NCBI GenBank assembly: GCA_028564675.1
Contig: JAOVVO010000155.1
Location: forward strand, 1 to 64,000
Length of the DNA: 64,000 nucleotides
Direction: 5' to 3'
From: Onchocerca lupi
Lineage: Eukaryota > Nematoda > Chromadorea > Rhabditida > Onchocercidae
In this document: positions 39,501 through 50,726 of the stretch, piece after piece
Numbering within the stretch: the first letter of the stretch is position 1
How the letters are laid out: every line of letters begins with the position of its first letter
The notes under the pieces: model-generated
Told to the model about the DNA's origin: nothing
The model's input: the letters and a program-made list of their open reading frames with translations, nothing else
Databases searched by the model: none
Program-made: the position numbers and the translations under genes

Positions 39501-42500
39501 TTAAATTAGATTAGAGAATTTTAATTCATATTCGATTATTATCAATGCATTTTAACAAAACTTTTTTTTTTTTCAGAATAACTTCCAGACTTTTAATTAA
39601 CATTAGAATTAGGTTGATCATGGAAACTTTTCAATAAAATATTGCTTGGCTATCATTAAAATATACCAAAATTATACCATATGAATGCACTATTATTTTA
39701 TCTGGCCAGTAATTTGGATAATGTCTAGCTTAGCTTAGCAAAACATGCAGCTACTTTTTGCATACCTGAAAATCACCTAATCCTAAATTTAATCAGTAAA
39801 ATCAGATTAATTTTAAATTTAATCAGTTCTTAATCAACCGCTATCACTGATTGGCATCATTGGATAGATGAAAAAAAAAAAAAGGAAAAGAAGAAATTTA
39901 CCTTTTCGTTGTTAGATTTGATACATCTGATAAAATAAGGTGTTGCTTGTGATAAAGTCTTCATCAATCGTGATAACGAATATTGGAATTGTTTACCTAC
40001 GGATGGCAGCTTTCCTGCGATACTTTTCTTTTCCGAAAAAGCTTGCACTACCTAAAAAATAAGTTGCAAAGTTGCGAAAGAAAAAATTTGACTTATTAAT
40101 AAAGTTCTAAAGTTAAAAATAGAAAACTTTGAAAGTTTATTTCAAACATATACTACAGATACAAAAGAATATCATCGATCAGAAGAATTATCATTCTTTA
40201 CCTGTAAGCTTTTCAGAGCTGTGTGACAATCTTCCACTTGTGCGTTTGGTTGTTTTCGAGCATGGCTAACAATTGTGGTGAAAAATGACGTATCACAAAA
40301 AGGTGGTACCACTTCCAAGGCTATATCACCACGTAAAAAAGCATTTAGATGCGTATCCGAAGCAATTCCAGGTAATGTCGGTTTACTATTTTGTGTTGCA
40401 TTCGATAGTTTTATATTTTCTAGAAAAAAATCCAATTTTTTGAATAATTTCACGAAATATTATTAGAAAATTTTCATCAACTTCTGGATTTTTGAAACAA
40501 ATTATATGCAAAATTTCAAGAGAAGAAATAATTTATGACTGTTAATCATTTAATTTTTATATCAAATATAATAACCTTTCTTTTTACACATTTTTCCAGC
40601 ATAACAGAAAGCATTTACGGCCCGGAAAGTTGCCCGTAATGTGCTCCATCGAAATACTGCAACCGGATCATTTCCAACCAATTCTCGAACAAATGCACTT
40701 TTGCTTTTCTTGATGGTCATCAGAACTTCTTGTCGCATCAAATCCTTATTTTTTTCACGAAAACCCTAAAAATATTTGAAAAATCCTGGCATAACATTAA
40801 AGAATATATAAAAAATTAATTTATTCAATTGCACTTCTTTTTTACTGTTAGCAGATGTGTTTCGATCTTAAAAGATATTATTCCATCATTGTCAATTTGA
40901 TTTGAAATATTGATTTTATTTATATTTTTGCTTTTTTTTTTTTGATTAATTAATTTGTATTGATTTAATTTCCTTTTTTTTTTTTTTAAATGTATCGATA
41001 ACATTTCTGTTCATAAATACAAAAAGACGATTTTTGATGGCAGATTTCTAAAACTTCTAATCAATGTCAACTTAATAAGGATCGCTGTCAAATTATTTTC
41101 ATCAGAAACCAGATTTTTTGTTAAATAAGCATAGCACATCAAAGTATTTTTATTCTCAGAATTCAGCAAACTACTCAATTCATCGGAAAATAGTTTCTTC
41201 CATTTCTGTTTATTTCGTCATCAGCAAATTCTTGTTTACATATATATTCTTTTCATCAACTACATTTTTTTTTACGTCATAAACTACGTCATCAATGGAA
41301 TTTTGCTAAAATCTTTCTTTTAATCGCTAAAATTATTGACCTTAATTTGATATTTCACTTTTCCTGCGTAATGGGCAACAATGAAGGCTGGTTCACGTTT
41401 CTGTGGTACTTCATAATATTCGTTATTTTTGAGGAAATGATTAAGCTTATCGAGCATTGATTCATCAGTTCCATTATTGATATTACTCTCCTCATCAATC
41501 AATCGTAATATACCATATGGTTTGCTCTGCAAATGAAACAATAACAATAATAATAACATTCACAGCAATTCCCTTCTTACTTCTTTCCTTTTCTAATTTT
41601 TCCACTTCTTTTTTTTTTTTTTAAATTTGTATAATCACAAATGTCCAACTGTTTAAAGCTGTTTATCTGTTTTTATACCATTTACCTGGGTCGAATCCTT
41701 CCGTAAATAAGGCCTTCAAAATGAATTATTAAATTATTGTTTAAAGCTATTGTGGATTGAAAATTTAATTATTAGATAACAAGAAATAATTTTGGGGTCA
41801 AAAAATGGAGATGAAATTTTTTAATGTTTCAATTCATCTAAGCTTTCTATGCCAAAAAATAAATGTAACTATGATTTGGTTAAAATATTAAAACGGAATT
41901 TGTTTTTTTCCAAAATTGTGCACTTATTCGACGACAAAGTAAACTTTTTTAACAAAAATTCTATATTTTTGACATCTAACTGATGTAATGAGAAGAATAT
42001 GGTATTGATTTTTTTCTAATTAATACATAAATTGAATTTTTGCTAATAATTCTAATACAAGCTGTGCTTTTCATGTTTCGCTTTTTCTCGAAGAAAGAAG
42101 AATTAACCTGAAACAATTGAACACATTCGGTGTTATCGGTATATTCAATATTCGTCCAAGTGATTCCTTCTTTTAGATATTCTTCCTGTCAATAGAAATA
42201 CATCGAAAAATCATTGATGAAATAATATTAGTAAAAGTAACCATCGATTAAAATATGATATTTACGTAAAATTCGCATGTAAGTTTTCAAATCGTAAAAT
42301 AGCAAGACTTATGATTTACGTATACTTGACATGCCCAAGTTTAATTCATAAAAAATTAATTATCTAATTGATTTATGTCATTAGTACTATTTGTTTCTAT
42401 TAAATTTTTCTTTTTTTTGATTTCTTTTCACACTTAAAGTTGAAGTTTTGTTTGTCACTTTCAAAAATCTGCAGAATCGCTTTACGATATATAATCTTTA

Positions 42501-45500
42501 CTTGTTCAAATTGGAAAATATGTTGATTGAAGTAAGCTTGAAGATGTTCATTTGCGTAATTGATACAGAGCTGCTCGAATGAGTTCCACAATCCCCCAAT
42601 ATCCTCGAATCCAAAAATATCTAGGATTCCTGAAATAACTCACTATGTATTTTTAGTTAGCTCATTTTTAATAAAATTGATTAATTTTTTGATCGGAAAA
42701 AAACTGATTCGGCATAAAAATGTATGTTTCTGATTCCGTGAAACTTTTAATTATCCTATTTCTAAATTAATAACTAAATGATTTGTCTTGCCATAAAATC
42801 CAATTAGGCTGTCAAAATCCTAAGATTTAAACATGAAAACTAATAAAAATATTTATATTGAAGTCTTTGATATGAACCTAAATTCAAAGACATATTTAAA
42901 TCTTTCATATGAACCTAGATTCATAAATTTCTCAAGCAAAAAAATCACATAATAAAATTTTGTCCTACCATCAGATTTGATTAGAAGTTTAAAATTTGGA
43001 AAATCAGATTTAAAATGCAAAAATCAAGAAGGATTAGATGTTCACATAATTTGACGAAATTCAAAATTGAAATTTATAAATTTAAATTTAAACTTAAATA
43101 CCAATATAATATCCTGGCTTTGACATAAGTCGTTCTTTTTTCAATAATGCTTGATTTATTCGTAATACTATCCAGTGAAATAAAGCATTGTATAAACATT
43201 TCGCCATGGCATCACGTGTATCTTTTGCCTAAAAAATAAAAAAAATAAGAATAAAATAAAAAATGATAAAAAAAATATTACTAAAAATACTAATTTTTTT
43301 TAAAAAAAAAAAGAAAGAAAAACAAATTTTTTTTTCATAAATTTCCATATGATTAGACATTCTTTTTTCTTAATTTTTTATCAATTTTACAATTTATCTC
43401 ATTTAGAATAAAGTTGATAACTTGCGATGGAAATTCGTGACTTATTTGGCATCAAATAGATTAAATGGAATTATTTTCAGTACATGTTTTATTGGTTTCT
43501 TAACACTATTAGCCAATAACTCTTTTACGTATTATATTCACATCGCACGTTCACATCTACCGTTATCCTCATAGATTACGCTTTAGCTTCTACGTATTAC
43601 AATCCAACAAGAAACTATCATAGCTATATAATGAATTTCAGAAAAAAAATTTTCGCATGAAAGACAATATTTGAAATGAACATTTTATGACAAAGAGACT
43701 TTTGAAGAATCATTTCTGATGGTGATAATTTCCAACGAATATATCAATTTTATCTTATTTCTAGTTAATAAAAAAATCGTGGAAAATAATCAATACTTAT
43801 TTTGTATAAATTAATTCTAAGTCGTCTTTGATCCCTTATCACTAATCCTGTCATCACTAATATTTAGATCGAAAATGTTTCTGTGAAAATTGTCTCAAAA
43901 TTGAACTTACTTCACTAAGATTATACTGTGAGACGACGACATCATTTTTCATTACCGTTCGACGCATTGATAAGGCTTGTTGTAGATTGGTTGCTTTAAT
44001 ATGCAATAATGTTGAAATAGGTTCTAATATTTCTTCGTTATCAATAGAGACACTCTCATCACTATGATAACCAGATCTCTAAATGATAACACTTTATTTG
44101 TCACTGATAATTTGAATACTCAATTACTATCTGAAGAGATTTTCAAGAAAATAGAAACATACTGCATTTCAAATTTTCATCTTATCATATTTGATGTTTT
44201 AAATAAATAAATGGCTGATTTAGCTAAATCTGTAAATATCAAAAAAAATATTTGTTAAGACTGATAAAATATAATTGAGGATATTTTCCGAAAAATTTCC
44301 ATACTCTTTTTTCGTACCTTGGCATATTGTATATTTCCAAGAAGTAATACAGCCGAAATAACAGCGAATATATTTTGTTGGGATTGTTGTGAAAAACCAA
44401 CAGAATCCATAGCATATTTCAATCTTTGATATTCATAACTTTCGTTTATTCCTTCTGATACATAACAACTACTCTAGAAATCGTTAATTTTAGACAGCAA
44501 AATAAAGATCTCCTAGAAATATTGCATAAATTAATTAGTAAATTCAATTTTTTACTATTTTTTTTCAATTTACAAAAATGCTTAAATCTTAATTTGAGAT
44601 TTACAAATCAATGAATGCATATAATTATTAAGAGTGACAAAGAAAAAAAATGATTAATTGGGAAATTAATTTTGAAAAAGTAAAAAGAAAAGAAAAAGTA
44701 ATCGGGAAGAAGAGCATTTTGATTTTTCTGCAGTCTACCAAATATCGAAAATTAGAATTGACTTAAATTTGAATTTATTCCAATTTAAAATTCATGAGAA
44801 ATTCAAGATATCAATTATCCTTCCTGAATGAAGCTATTAGCTTCTGCAAGCATTTTACATTTGACTATGATGTCTTGATAGCGTTTTACTATCATGATTT
44901 TGTAGGAATACTACCATCACTATAATATTCCATTTCTTTTCTTATCCAATGTTTGCAAATTTTTTGCATAAATATTTGCATATTATGCATGCATGCATGC
45001 AAGCATGAACATCAACTAAAATACAAAGTGATATGATTGGTTTAAACGTTATCATTTACGACAATTTTTGCTTTTTAAAATAATGAAAGAATTAAAGAAA
45101 AAAGCGAAAGAGTTATTTTTCGATTTTTCCTTTATTACTTCCATTTCATATGATACAAGTTCATCCTCTATCTTATCATTTGGGGTCATTTCTGAGAATA
45201 TCGTCTATCATATCATTTGTGGTCATTTCTGAGAATACCAATAAAAATTGTACAGAAATACATAATCTTTTCAATCCTTTAATCATATCATCTCACACAT
45301 CATATCATACAAAACATTCTGCACAATACCTCTTATTAGATTTGGTATTTTTAAGAGACTGCTTAAACCGAAAATCGGAAAAACTTATCTTTCGATATTT
45401 AAAAGAGATAAAGGAATATGCAGGATTATTTTGATGCTTCATCAAAATTTATTTTGAAATAATTCACCGCTCCTGTTTACCTGATTAAGATAGCTATAAT

Positions 45501-48500
45501 TGATTGGCTGCATCAAATAATGTCGTTCTCGTTCCTCGTCGGATGCACCATGTAATAAATAATAAAAAACGTGATAGTTCCTGAAAGATTATAAATATTT
45601 TTAAATTCGAATCTTTGCAGAATACAAAATGAAAGTTTTTCATTTATAAACAGGCGTATGCTAGAAAAAAATGATAACTATATATATATATATTTTTTAA
45701 TCAAAATTATAATTTAAAATCTTCATAAAGCTATTTATTCAAAAACAGCTGAAAAAAGTTTTAATGGTGAAAGTTCAAAAAAAAAAAAAAAAACGGTTTT
45801 TAAAAAAAAATTTATTGATTTTGTAATTAATCAAAAGCAACTAATTTTCTTACCTTTCATCAGCAGCTTGTGAAATGATGCGCGATTTCTCTAGCAAATA
45901 AATTTCAACATTTGCACTGAAAAAAATTTAAAATATTTGTAAATTTTACAAATATTTAAGAATGTCAGCCATCTTTATGAAGATTTAATTTAAAGATGCA
46001 AATATTCATATATTCTTTAGCTGATTTGATGGATCGCTGGATTTTGAATCGAATACCGGATGTCATATTTTTTCAGAATTTCAGGAATATGTGTATGCGT
46101 CTTCTGACACTATTTCAATGAAACATTTCCTGTTTTTCAGCAGCGTCAGGCCATAATCAAGTATCTTTGATAGAATTCTCGAGTACTGCGGTACTTTGAT
46201 TTTTTCAAAATATTAAATTCAAACATACCCGGAAACCATTCCACTCTCTCGATAATTCACTCGAAGGAATTTTCCAAATCTGCTGCTGTTATTATTTTGC
46301 ACTGTCACTGCATTTCCAAATGCCTGAAAGAGTTTTTTTTTTTTTTTAATTTTTGGCTAAAGCCTAGATTAGATTCATATAAATTTCACTTTGGATTAAA
46401 AAATAATCTGAGTTAAATAGTAAGAAGTATTTAGAAATATCAAAAGGTTATATTATCAGATAAAAATCTAAGAAAAGATTGACGGAACCTCAAGTACAGG
46501 TCCAGCCGAAAGTAAAGTTTGCTCAACGGAACTTCCGGTGGTGGAACCTTTTTGACTGAGTGTAGTAAGATGATGCAGCAGGAAATTTGTTGACTCGGTC
46601 TTTCCGGAACCTGATTCTCCACTTATCACAATACATTGATTTTTCTTGATTCGTAACATGCTGAAACAGATTTTAGTCTAATTTATTATTGGTAATTGTT
46701 AATGATGAAAATGAAGAAAAGCTTTCGGATAACTTTTATAACTAACAATTAATATAATTTCACATGGCGTTATAGCTAAAGAATGACGTAGTATTATGTC
46801 ACATCAAGAAAGTAATTAACATCATGATTTAAACAATTATTATAAAAATAAGAAAAAAAAACAATTATTATAAATAGATAAAAAGTCGTGCAAACTACAT
46901 TGCAAACGTGAAATATGCAACAGTGACTTCTTATTACGTCAAAATTCTGCATCTGAATTGTCAAATAAATCAAATGGATCAATTTAATGGATCAGTGTTT
47001 TAAATAACTTTCCAATGATCAAGCACGATGATATCTATCATAGTATCAAAGTTTCTATTTCTTAACTTACATTTTGAGAATCTTGGTCATCAAATGAACA
47101 TTACTGAGTGATATGCACCGGATAACTTAGTATTGTCTATTTGTTAAACAAGATTCTCAAAATACAAATCAAAAAATAGAAGCAAATCATAATTAAAAGT
47201 AAAAATGAATGATGAAAACGTACTTGTGATATGTAATATTGGCAATGGCAAAAATATGTGGTGGCATACTGGAAATCTGCCGTCTTTGCGAATATAATCG
47301 AGCATACTTTGGATTATAAATTGGAAAGAAGTTAAAAGGATTAACAGCTAACAAAATTGGCCCTGTAAACATTGATAATATATTTAGTAAATTAGAATGG
47401 GACCAATTGATTTATTAAAGATAATTATAAATTTTTTAATTTAGTAGAAATAATAAGAAATTCTCAAGCAAAATAAAATTTGCTAGTATGCATATGCAAT
47501 TAAATACCAAAGAAACTTCGGTTGCAATATATGGAAAGTTGAATTAATTTTTAGAACTGATATTAGCAATTCAAATTTGAAGATGTAAATGAGGCGTAAA
47601 TATCGAAGCGATGAATTTATTTAAATAAAAATGTAAATGTAAAAATACTGTTTTCACACAACGTTTTAACCGATTGATTTGAAATCTCTAAACCGATCTG
47701 AAATTTTGACACAACGTTGCATTTAAATGCATGTTGTCATTGGATATACCTACTTTCGTAAGGACAAACATGCTTCCCGCCAAAACGTTTCGATTCACAG
47801 ATAAACAAAGTGAGATTAACTAATCATAAGGCGATATGTTCGAGATCAGGAAAGAAGGAGGAATCCCAAAAGGATTTAAAAGGTTCGGATTTTGGAGCAG
47901 AATCAATTCAAATTCGACAACAATTCGAGTTCAATAAACAGTTCAGTTCCGAGATCTACACCGATACAACGGCAGTTTACAATGACACAGATCGACGCAG
48001 CACTAGCAACAAATCGACAGTCAGGAAATTCTATTCTTCTCTGCAAGTAACAAAGGAAAGAATAATCTAGTGATTAATTTGCATGGATATTTCCAAATAA
48101 TTTCGAGGACAATTCAGGTGCAATCGACTGCTTTAGTTTACCGAAATAATGCCTCGCAGAAAACCAGACATAGGTCGTCATAGCCGTCATACTTGTAAAG
48201 CGGAAGAAATGCGACGATTAAGACAAAGAATGGCACAAATTTGAGCAAAGCAGTGTGCAGCCAGACTTGATGCACAATTGCAAACACGACTGAGAGTGAC
48301 TGAAAAACGTCAACGAGAAACAGGAGATCAGCTTCAAAAATGACTCCGTGCTCAGCAATCACACAGTTACAATTGCCTTCCATTCCGGTACAACCTAGCT
48401 GGTGATTATAGTTTGAGCCTCCACATAAGATGTGGAGTAAAAGATAAAAGACGTCAAATAGCGCCACGACAATTGTTGTAAACAAGGAGTAATAAAGATC

Positions 48501-50726
48501 TATCGACGCGACATAGTTTCAAAGGGATGATCAACATGTTTACCAGCAAAAGGATGAATATGTTTACCGCCAAAACGCTTTAATTCACGGATAAACGACA
48601 AGGACTGACGCAGCAACAGCAACTGTTCGGAGTTCCAGAGATTCCAGTTCGACAGTTCAAAACAGAACAGTAGCAATAATCCGACTATTCAGTTAAGCAA
48701 TATTCTTTCCTACCAGCAAAAAAAAAAAAGAACGAGCAGCTTGGCTGGGTACAGCTAGCAAAATATAAATCTTGCGAGATGAAATCCAAAATGAGAATTG
48801 CAAGATAAAAGTTATATACTTACTAGTTTGAATTATTCTAGTAATGAAAATGTAGTTTTTATTTCAGATATTTCTGAAATGAAGTTGAAATAACAGAAAG
48901 ACTTACCGATATAAGTATAAATCTGTCCGTTAACAAAGCGATTCTTAAGATTATCAAGCAGTGTTTGTTCCGTAAGCTCTGGAAGCATACACAAGTCGGG
49001 ATATTCGCGATCCTAAGATAAATATCTTAAATTTGGAACAGATAATGCTGTTACTTCTTTAATCGTACATTTCTATTACAAGCATCATATGAATATTATG
49101 CAAGCGTTACTTTTCTGAGCCAAAATCTAAAATAAAGAATTTTCCGTACCGGAGGTTGTGCCAAGAATTTGGCTAAGAATGAATCGATAGCACTGGATGT
49201 TGTCGTGGAACCAAAATGCATACCGCTGGATGCCTGTGCTGAATCTTTATGCCTAAAAGTTGCAAAGTAAACCGAGAAATCTTAAGGACTGAAATACTTA
49301 TTAAGAAATGCCAAAAACTAAAAAATGCGCCAAAAAGTACGAAAGGTCATTTTTTAATATCGTAGCTTTAAATCAGTAGAATAAAAAGAAAAAAATTGAA
49401 AAAAATTTATGGGATTACATTTAATTTAAATGAATTCAAATAAACTTAAATAGATATATCTTAATTTTGTAAAATACAATTCCTTTATTTAAAAAAAATT
49501 AATTGATTTACTAAAATTTTGATAAGATTCAAATTCTGAAAAGTGACAAAGATTGATAAGAGATCTTTTGATTGGTTCCTTATTAAAGTCTTGCAGCCAA
49601 AGGTTTGCATTTCAAAATAATCAAATTTTTTCATTTACCTAATTCGCCATTTCATCATTACCGTTGATATATGTGAGGCCTTTATTGGCAATTAACCCAT
49701 ATCTAAGGTATTCAAACTAAAAAATGGAATAGTAATATCGGTATTTTTTATTATATAGCCATAATCTTTTAAAAGAGAATTGAAATTATAAATATTGCCT
49801 AATAAGATATACGCATGCAAGCTATCTGATAACATAACTGAATAAATCAGCTTATTTCTTGCTTTCATTTGATTAACTTGGCTTCTATTCCAGGATTAAA
49901 AATGTTTGATCAGATAAAAATTTCAATTTATTTTCACCTCAATACTAAGCGATTTTTTGGTGTGATTTCGCTATTTTCGCTATGCATCAGTCGTGGCCAT
50001 AGCATTTGTACGGCTAGCGGATATTCGTTTCGATCAAGTTTTCGCTCCTTGAACGTCTGTCCATCCAATGTTCCCATAATCTCATATAATTCATAATCAG
50101 CAGCAGATGTATGCGCCAATTCTATAATTTATTGAATTTCTAAAAGATAGCAATAATATCTACAAATAAAGGAGCAAAACTGTAAAAGCATCAAAAGGAT
50201 TAGAAGTAATCATGTAATTCGTTATCATTAATCCTTACGTATTGCTTAAATAGTCTAAGGCTTTAACTAAAGGCACGTAATCTATTACCTATCAATTTTT
50301 CTGTTCAATTAACATAATCCAAAATGTAACTAAAAGCAATACATATTATCTATTATCGCTTTAATTCAGTTGACCTCGATATTTATCAAATTATTTTCAT
50401 TTATTGATAGATTCTTAATCATTTTTTCCATGTCTGATGCTTTTTTTGAGGAGGTTATTGCTGATTTTACTTGTTATTTCCGAAAATTTACCTTGTTTTT
50501 GTTGCAGAATTTTCTCAATAAGTTCCTCGGAAGTTGCCCATTTATGAGAATCAAAATTAACTTGATCTTCATTGGAAACTGGATTAAATGAAAATAAATA
50601 AATAGAAATAGTTTGAAGATGCGTTTCATCCGTTGAACTTGAATTTGAAGTAGTGGTTAGCGAACGATGTGGGTAGACATTTATCGCATTGAAAGAACTC
50701 AACGATGATGCCGAATCAAAACTCAT
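27868..50726 (-). CDS. hum-7: Class IX unconventional myosin with RhoGAP (whole gene, 40 exons)
   Basis: This is a single-headed actin motor fused to a Rho GTPase-activating domain, the MYO9A/MYO9B family (hum-7 in C. elegans); it moves on F-actin and inactivates Rho. Forty exons on the minus strand give about 1,830 residues. Order: RA domain (about residues 30-140), motor (about 175-945) with P-loop GESGSGKT, switch I NNNSSRFGKF and switch II LDIFGFE, four IQ motifs, acidic linker, half C1-like segment, complete C1 zinc finger (about 1426-1484), RhoGAP (about 1485-1700) with GIYRKSAA carrying the arginine finger, and a proline/arginine-rich tail. ATG at 50724-50726; stop TAA at 27868-27870. 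All junctions are GT-AG and in phase, but exon 16 holds a one-base frameshift. Introns contain an ABC fragment and a Helitron-like element. Confidence 0.96.
28703..30398 (-). CDS. hum-7: Myosin IX: RhoGAP domain (exons 35-38)
   Basis: Exons: 30206-30398, 29800-29928, 29573-29691, 28703-28909. The domain accelerates GTP hydrolysis by Rho. Landmarks: FGANLSSLMDDQETIPIVID, the arginine-finger loop VEGIYRKSAA, IHVITTLVKAFFRELPEPLI, VELLPKCNRSVLDRLLYHLA and MGASNLALIFAPCIL. The catalytic Arg and the FFRELPEPL and N-A-x-(I/F)-A-P motifs are all present, so catalytic activity is expected. Phases agree. Confidence 0.96.
30519..30551. repeat. Poly-T run (33 bases)
   Basis: An uninterrupted T run lies in the myosin intron between exons 34 and 35. 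Similar runs occur at 1547-1577 and about 61120-61145, and a poly-A run at 62553-62580. They inflate spurious open frames. Confidence 0.9.
31047..33645 (-). CDS. hum-7: Myosin IX: pre-C1 region and C1 zinc finger (exons 30-34)
   Basis: Exons: 33469-33645, 32738-32818, 32258-32368, 31426-31464, 31047-31223. The segments FKKTFKEFHMEIIGSEA, YHDLITIFEGSLTKVS and FPTTLGVNAFRGFLNEFLNE are typical of the conserved region preceding C1 in class IX myosins. The C1 domain starts HRFKLDYVHVPTYCEVC and continues ICKACRISCHKKCHAKIANC, with the full His/Cys set for two zinc ions. Class IX C1 domains are generally considered atypical for diacylglycerol binding. The donor at GCC|GTAATC for exon 30 was chosen for phase. 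Confidence 0.93.
33940..37761 (-). CDS. hum-7: Myosin IX: acidic and basic linker (exons 23-29)
   Basis: Exons: 37540-37761, 36928-36993, 36491-36545, 36009-36071, 35400-35524, 34920-35064, 33940-33978. Exon 23 is strongly acidic (SDEDEEALSEASTS, LDEEEDELEDCE). Exon 27 is Ser/Lys/Arg-rich (SPNSKSKSKKLGFKQAKKH), likely a phosphorylation-rich hinge. Exon 28 encodes HNLKISRVHRNEICALCNKN, then FTGILIKGNKC, which looks like the first half of a C1 zinc finger; the second half is not found. The donor after GGT at 34920 keeps phase 0 into exon 29 (PIKSFSLQKTKQQ); other donors would require an unseen exon. The intron between exons 23 and 24 holds an ABC-transporter relic. Confidence 0.82.
37033..37386 (-). 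pseudogene. ABC-transporter nucleotide-binding domain fragment inside a myosin intron
   Basis: An open frame of about 118 codons follows a TTTGCCTAG acceptor-like site and ends in a stop at 37033. It aligns by eye with the C-terminal half of an ABC NBD: ISYMPQNFSIS (Q-loop region), a signature-like LEISAGQTKLLQLACCLI, and the Walker B/D-loop region PDLIILYESVSAID. The signature LSGGQ reads ISAGQ, and the Walker B Asp before the catalytic Glu is Tyr (LYE instead of LDE). No Walker A exon or transmembrane segment is present nearby. It sits in the intron between myosin exons 23 and 24, cannot join that frame in phase, and is best read as an inserted gene fragment of ABCG/ABCH type. Confidence 0.7.
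37891..38740 (-). CDS. hum-7: Myosin IX: IQ-motif neck (exons 21-22)
   Basis: Exons 38587-38740 and 37891-38056. Four calmodulin/light-chain-binding IQ motifs: IETLQRYIQAMMIRRKY, TIAIQLSIRGMILRNRL, ALIIQRNWKRFKVEQKY, IIALQAHFRGAYARKR. The junction uses the donor T|GTATCC and the acceptor GGCAG|CG, which is the pairing that restores the second IQ consensus. The neck acts as lever arm, and vertebrate class IX necks bind calmodulin. Confidence 0.93.
38892..43228 (-). CDS. hum-7: Myosin IX: C-terminal half of motor and loop-2 insert (exons 12-20)
   Basis: Exons: 43102-43228, 42502-42629, 42108-42185, 41341-41526, 40576-40766, 40202-40419, 39902-40051, 39170-39280, 38892-39017. Elements: LYNALFHWIVLRIN, relay/switch II GILDIFGFEDIG, LRLIDEESN, FIVAHYAGKVKYQIK, and the SH1/converter region ILRQLRYTGMLETVRIRRAG. 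Exons 16-18 encode the long class IX loop-2 insertion before PYFIRCIKSNNEK; in vertebrate class IX myosins this insert tethers the single head to actin. In exon 16 the motif FREKNKD and the following LMRQEVLMTIKKS lie in different frames, separated by one extra base in a homopolymer (40740-40756); as written, the frame meets a stop within the exon. Confidence 0.93.
43911..49012 (-). CDS. hum-7: Myosin IX: N-terminal half of motor (exons 4-11)
   Basis: Exons: 48907-49012, 47224-47362, 46489-46660, 46229-46323, 45854-45916, 45481-45580, 44318-44473, 43911-44078. Recognised motor elements are, in order, LPELTEQTLLDNLKNRF, ILLAVNPFNFFPIYNP, the ATP-binding P-loop in CIVISGESGSGKTESTNFLL, switch I (NNNSSRFGKFLRVNY), YLLEKSRI, and RNYHVFYYLLHGAS. 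These residues bind and hydrolyse ATP and are intact. The intron between exons 4 and 5 (47363-48906) contains a Helitron-like insertion. All phases match. Confidence 0.95.
44985..45000. repeat. (TGCA)n alternating tetranucleotide
   Basis: ATGCATGCATGCATGC is a self-complementary run in the intron between myosin exons 9 and 10, followed by AAGCATG. It is a simple repeat able to form a hairpin. Confidence 0.85.
45169..45238. repeat. 38-bp tandem duplication in a myosin intron
   Basis: Two units sharing ATCATTTGxGGTCATTTCTG and then AGAATA lie at 45169-45200 and 45207-45238, differing at about two positions. Non-coding. Confidence 0.75.
47765..48596 (+). repeat. Direct repeats within the Helitron-like insertion
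   Basis: Two copies of a roughly 42-bp sequence, with CCGCCAAAACG, then ATTCAC and GATAAAC, lie at about 47765-47806 and 48555-48596. They bracket the helicase-like ORF remnant and suggest nested or duplicated element segments. Confidence 0.7.
48149..48481 (+). pseudogene. Helitron helicase-like N-terminal ORF remnant
   Basis: Translation from ATG 48149 gives a 110-codon frame interrupted by two TGA stops, ending at TAA 48479-48481. It begins MPRRKPDIGRHSRHTCKAEE, then shows charged Arg/Gln repeats (CAARLDAQLQTRLRVTEKRQ). This arrangement is typical of the region upstream of the helicase in eukaryotic Helitron proteins. No Rep or helicase motif follows, so only the N-terminal part survives. 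Confidence 0.6.
49150..50726 (-). CDS. hum-7: Myosin IX: start and Ras-associating domain (exons 1-3)
   Basis: Exons 50492-50726, 49938-50121, 49150-49252. The ATG at 50726 was chosen because the upstream frame has no earlier ATG before a stop. A Ser-rich N-terminus (MSFDSASSLSSFNAINVYPH) leads into a RA fold: ISIYLFSFNP, WATSEELIEKILQ, then YELYEIMGTLDGQTFKERKL and NEYPLAVQMLWPR. A RA domain is the N-terminal hallmark of class IX myosins; it may bind a Ras-like GTPase, but that is not proven in this family. Exon 3 (SAQASSGMHFGSTTTSS) links to the motor. Phases agree (G|AA, AG|G). Confidence 0.92.

Larger units (their letters stand above)
47690..48770 (+). mobile_element. Degraded Helitron-like element in a myosin intron
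   Basis: This insertion in the exon 4-5 intron is GC-richer than its surroundings. It contains a broken ORF (48149-48481) whose start, MPRRKPDIGRHSRHT, resembles the N-terminus of Helitron helicase-like proteins, followed by Arg/Gln-rich repeats (TRLRVTEKRQRET). It also has a direct repeat (CCGCCAAAACG core at about 47765-47806 and 48555-48596) and a GGCTGGGTACAGCTAG stretch near 48755 that resembles a Helitron 3' end (CTAG). A further open frame lies at 47810-48070. Exact termini are not proven. The element is inactive as written. Confidence 0.6.

Noticed and set aside
48138..48485. 115-codon minus-strand ORF looking like a membrane protein
   Set aside because: It is the exact antisense of the Helitron-like protein remnant, whose plus-strand reading has recognisable helicase N-terminal character.
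49640..49710. Possible extra myosin exon between exons 2 and 3
   Set aside because: It has a TTTTTTAG acceptor and a GTAAAT donor, but each reading frame that fits the flanking phases hits a stop, and exon 2 joins exon 3 perfectly without it.
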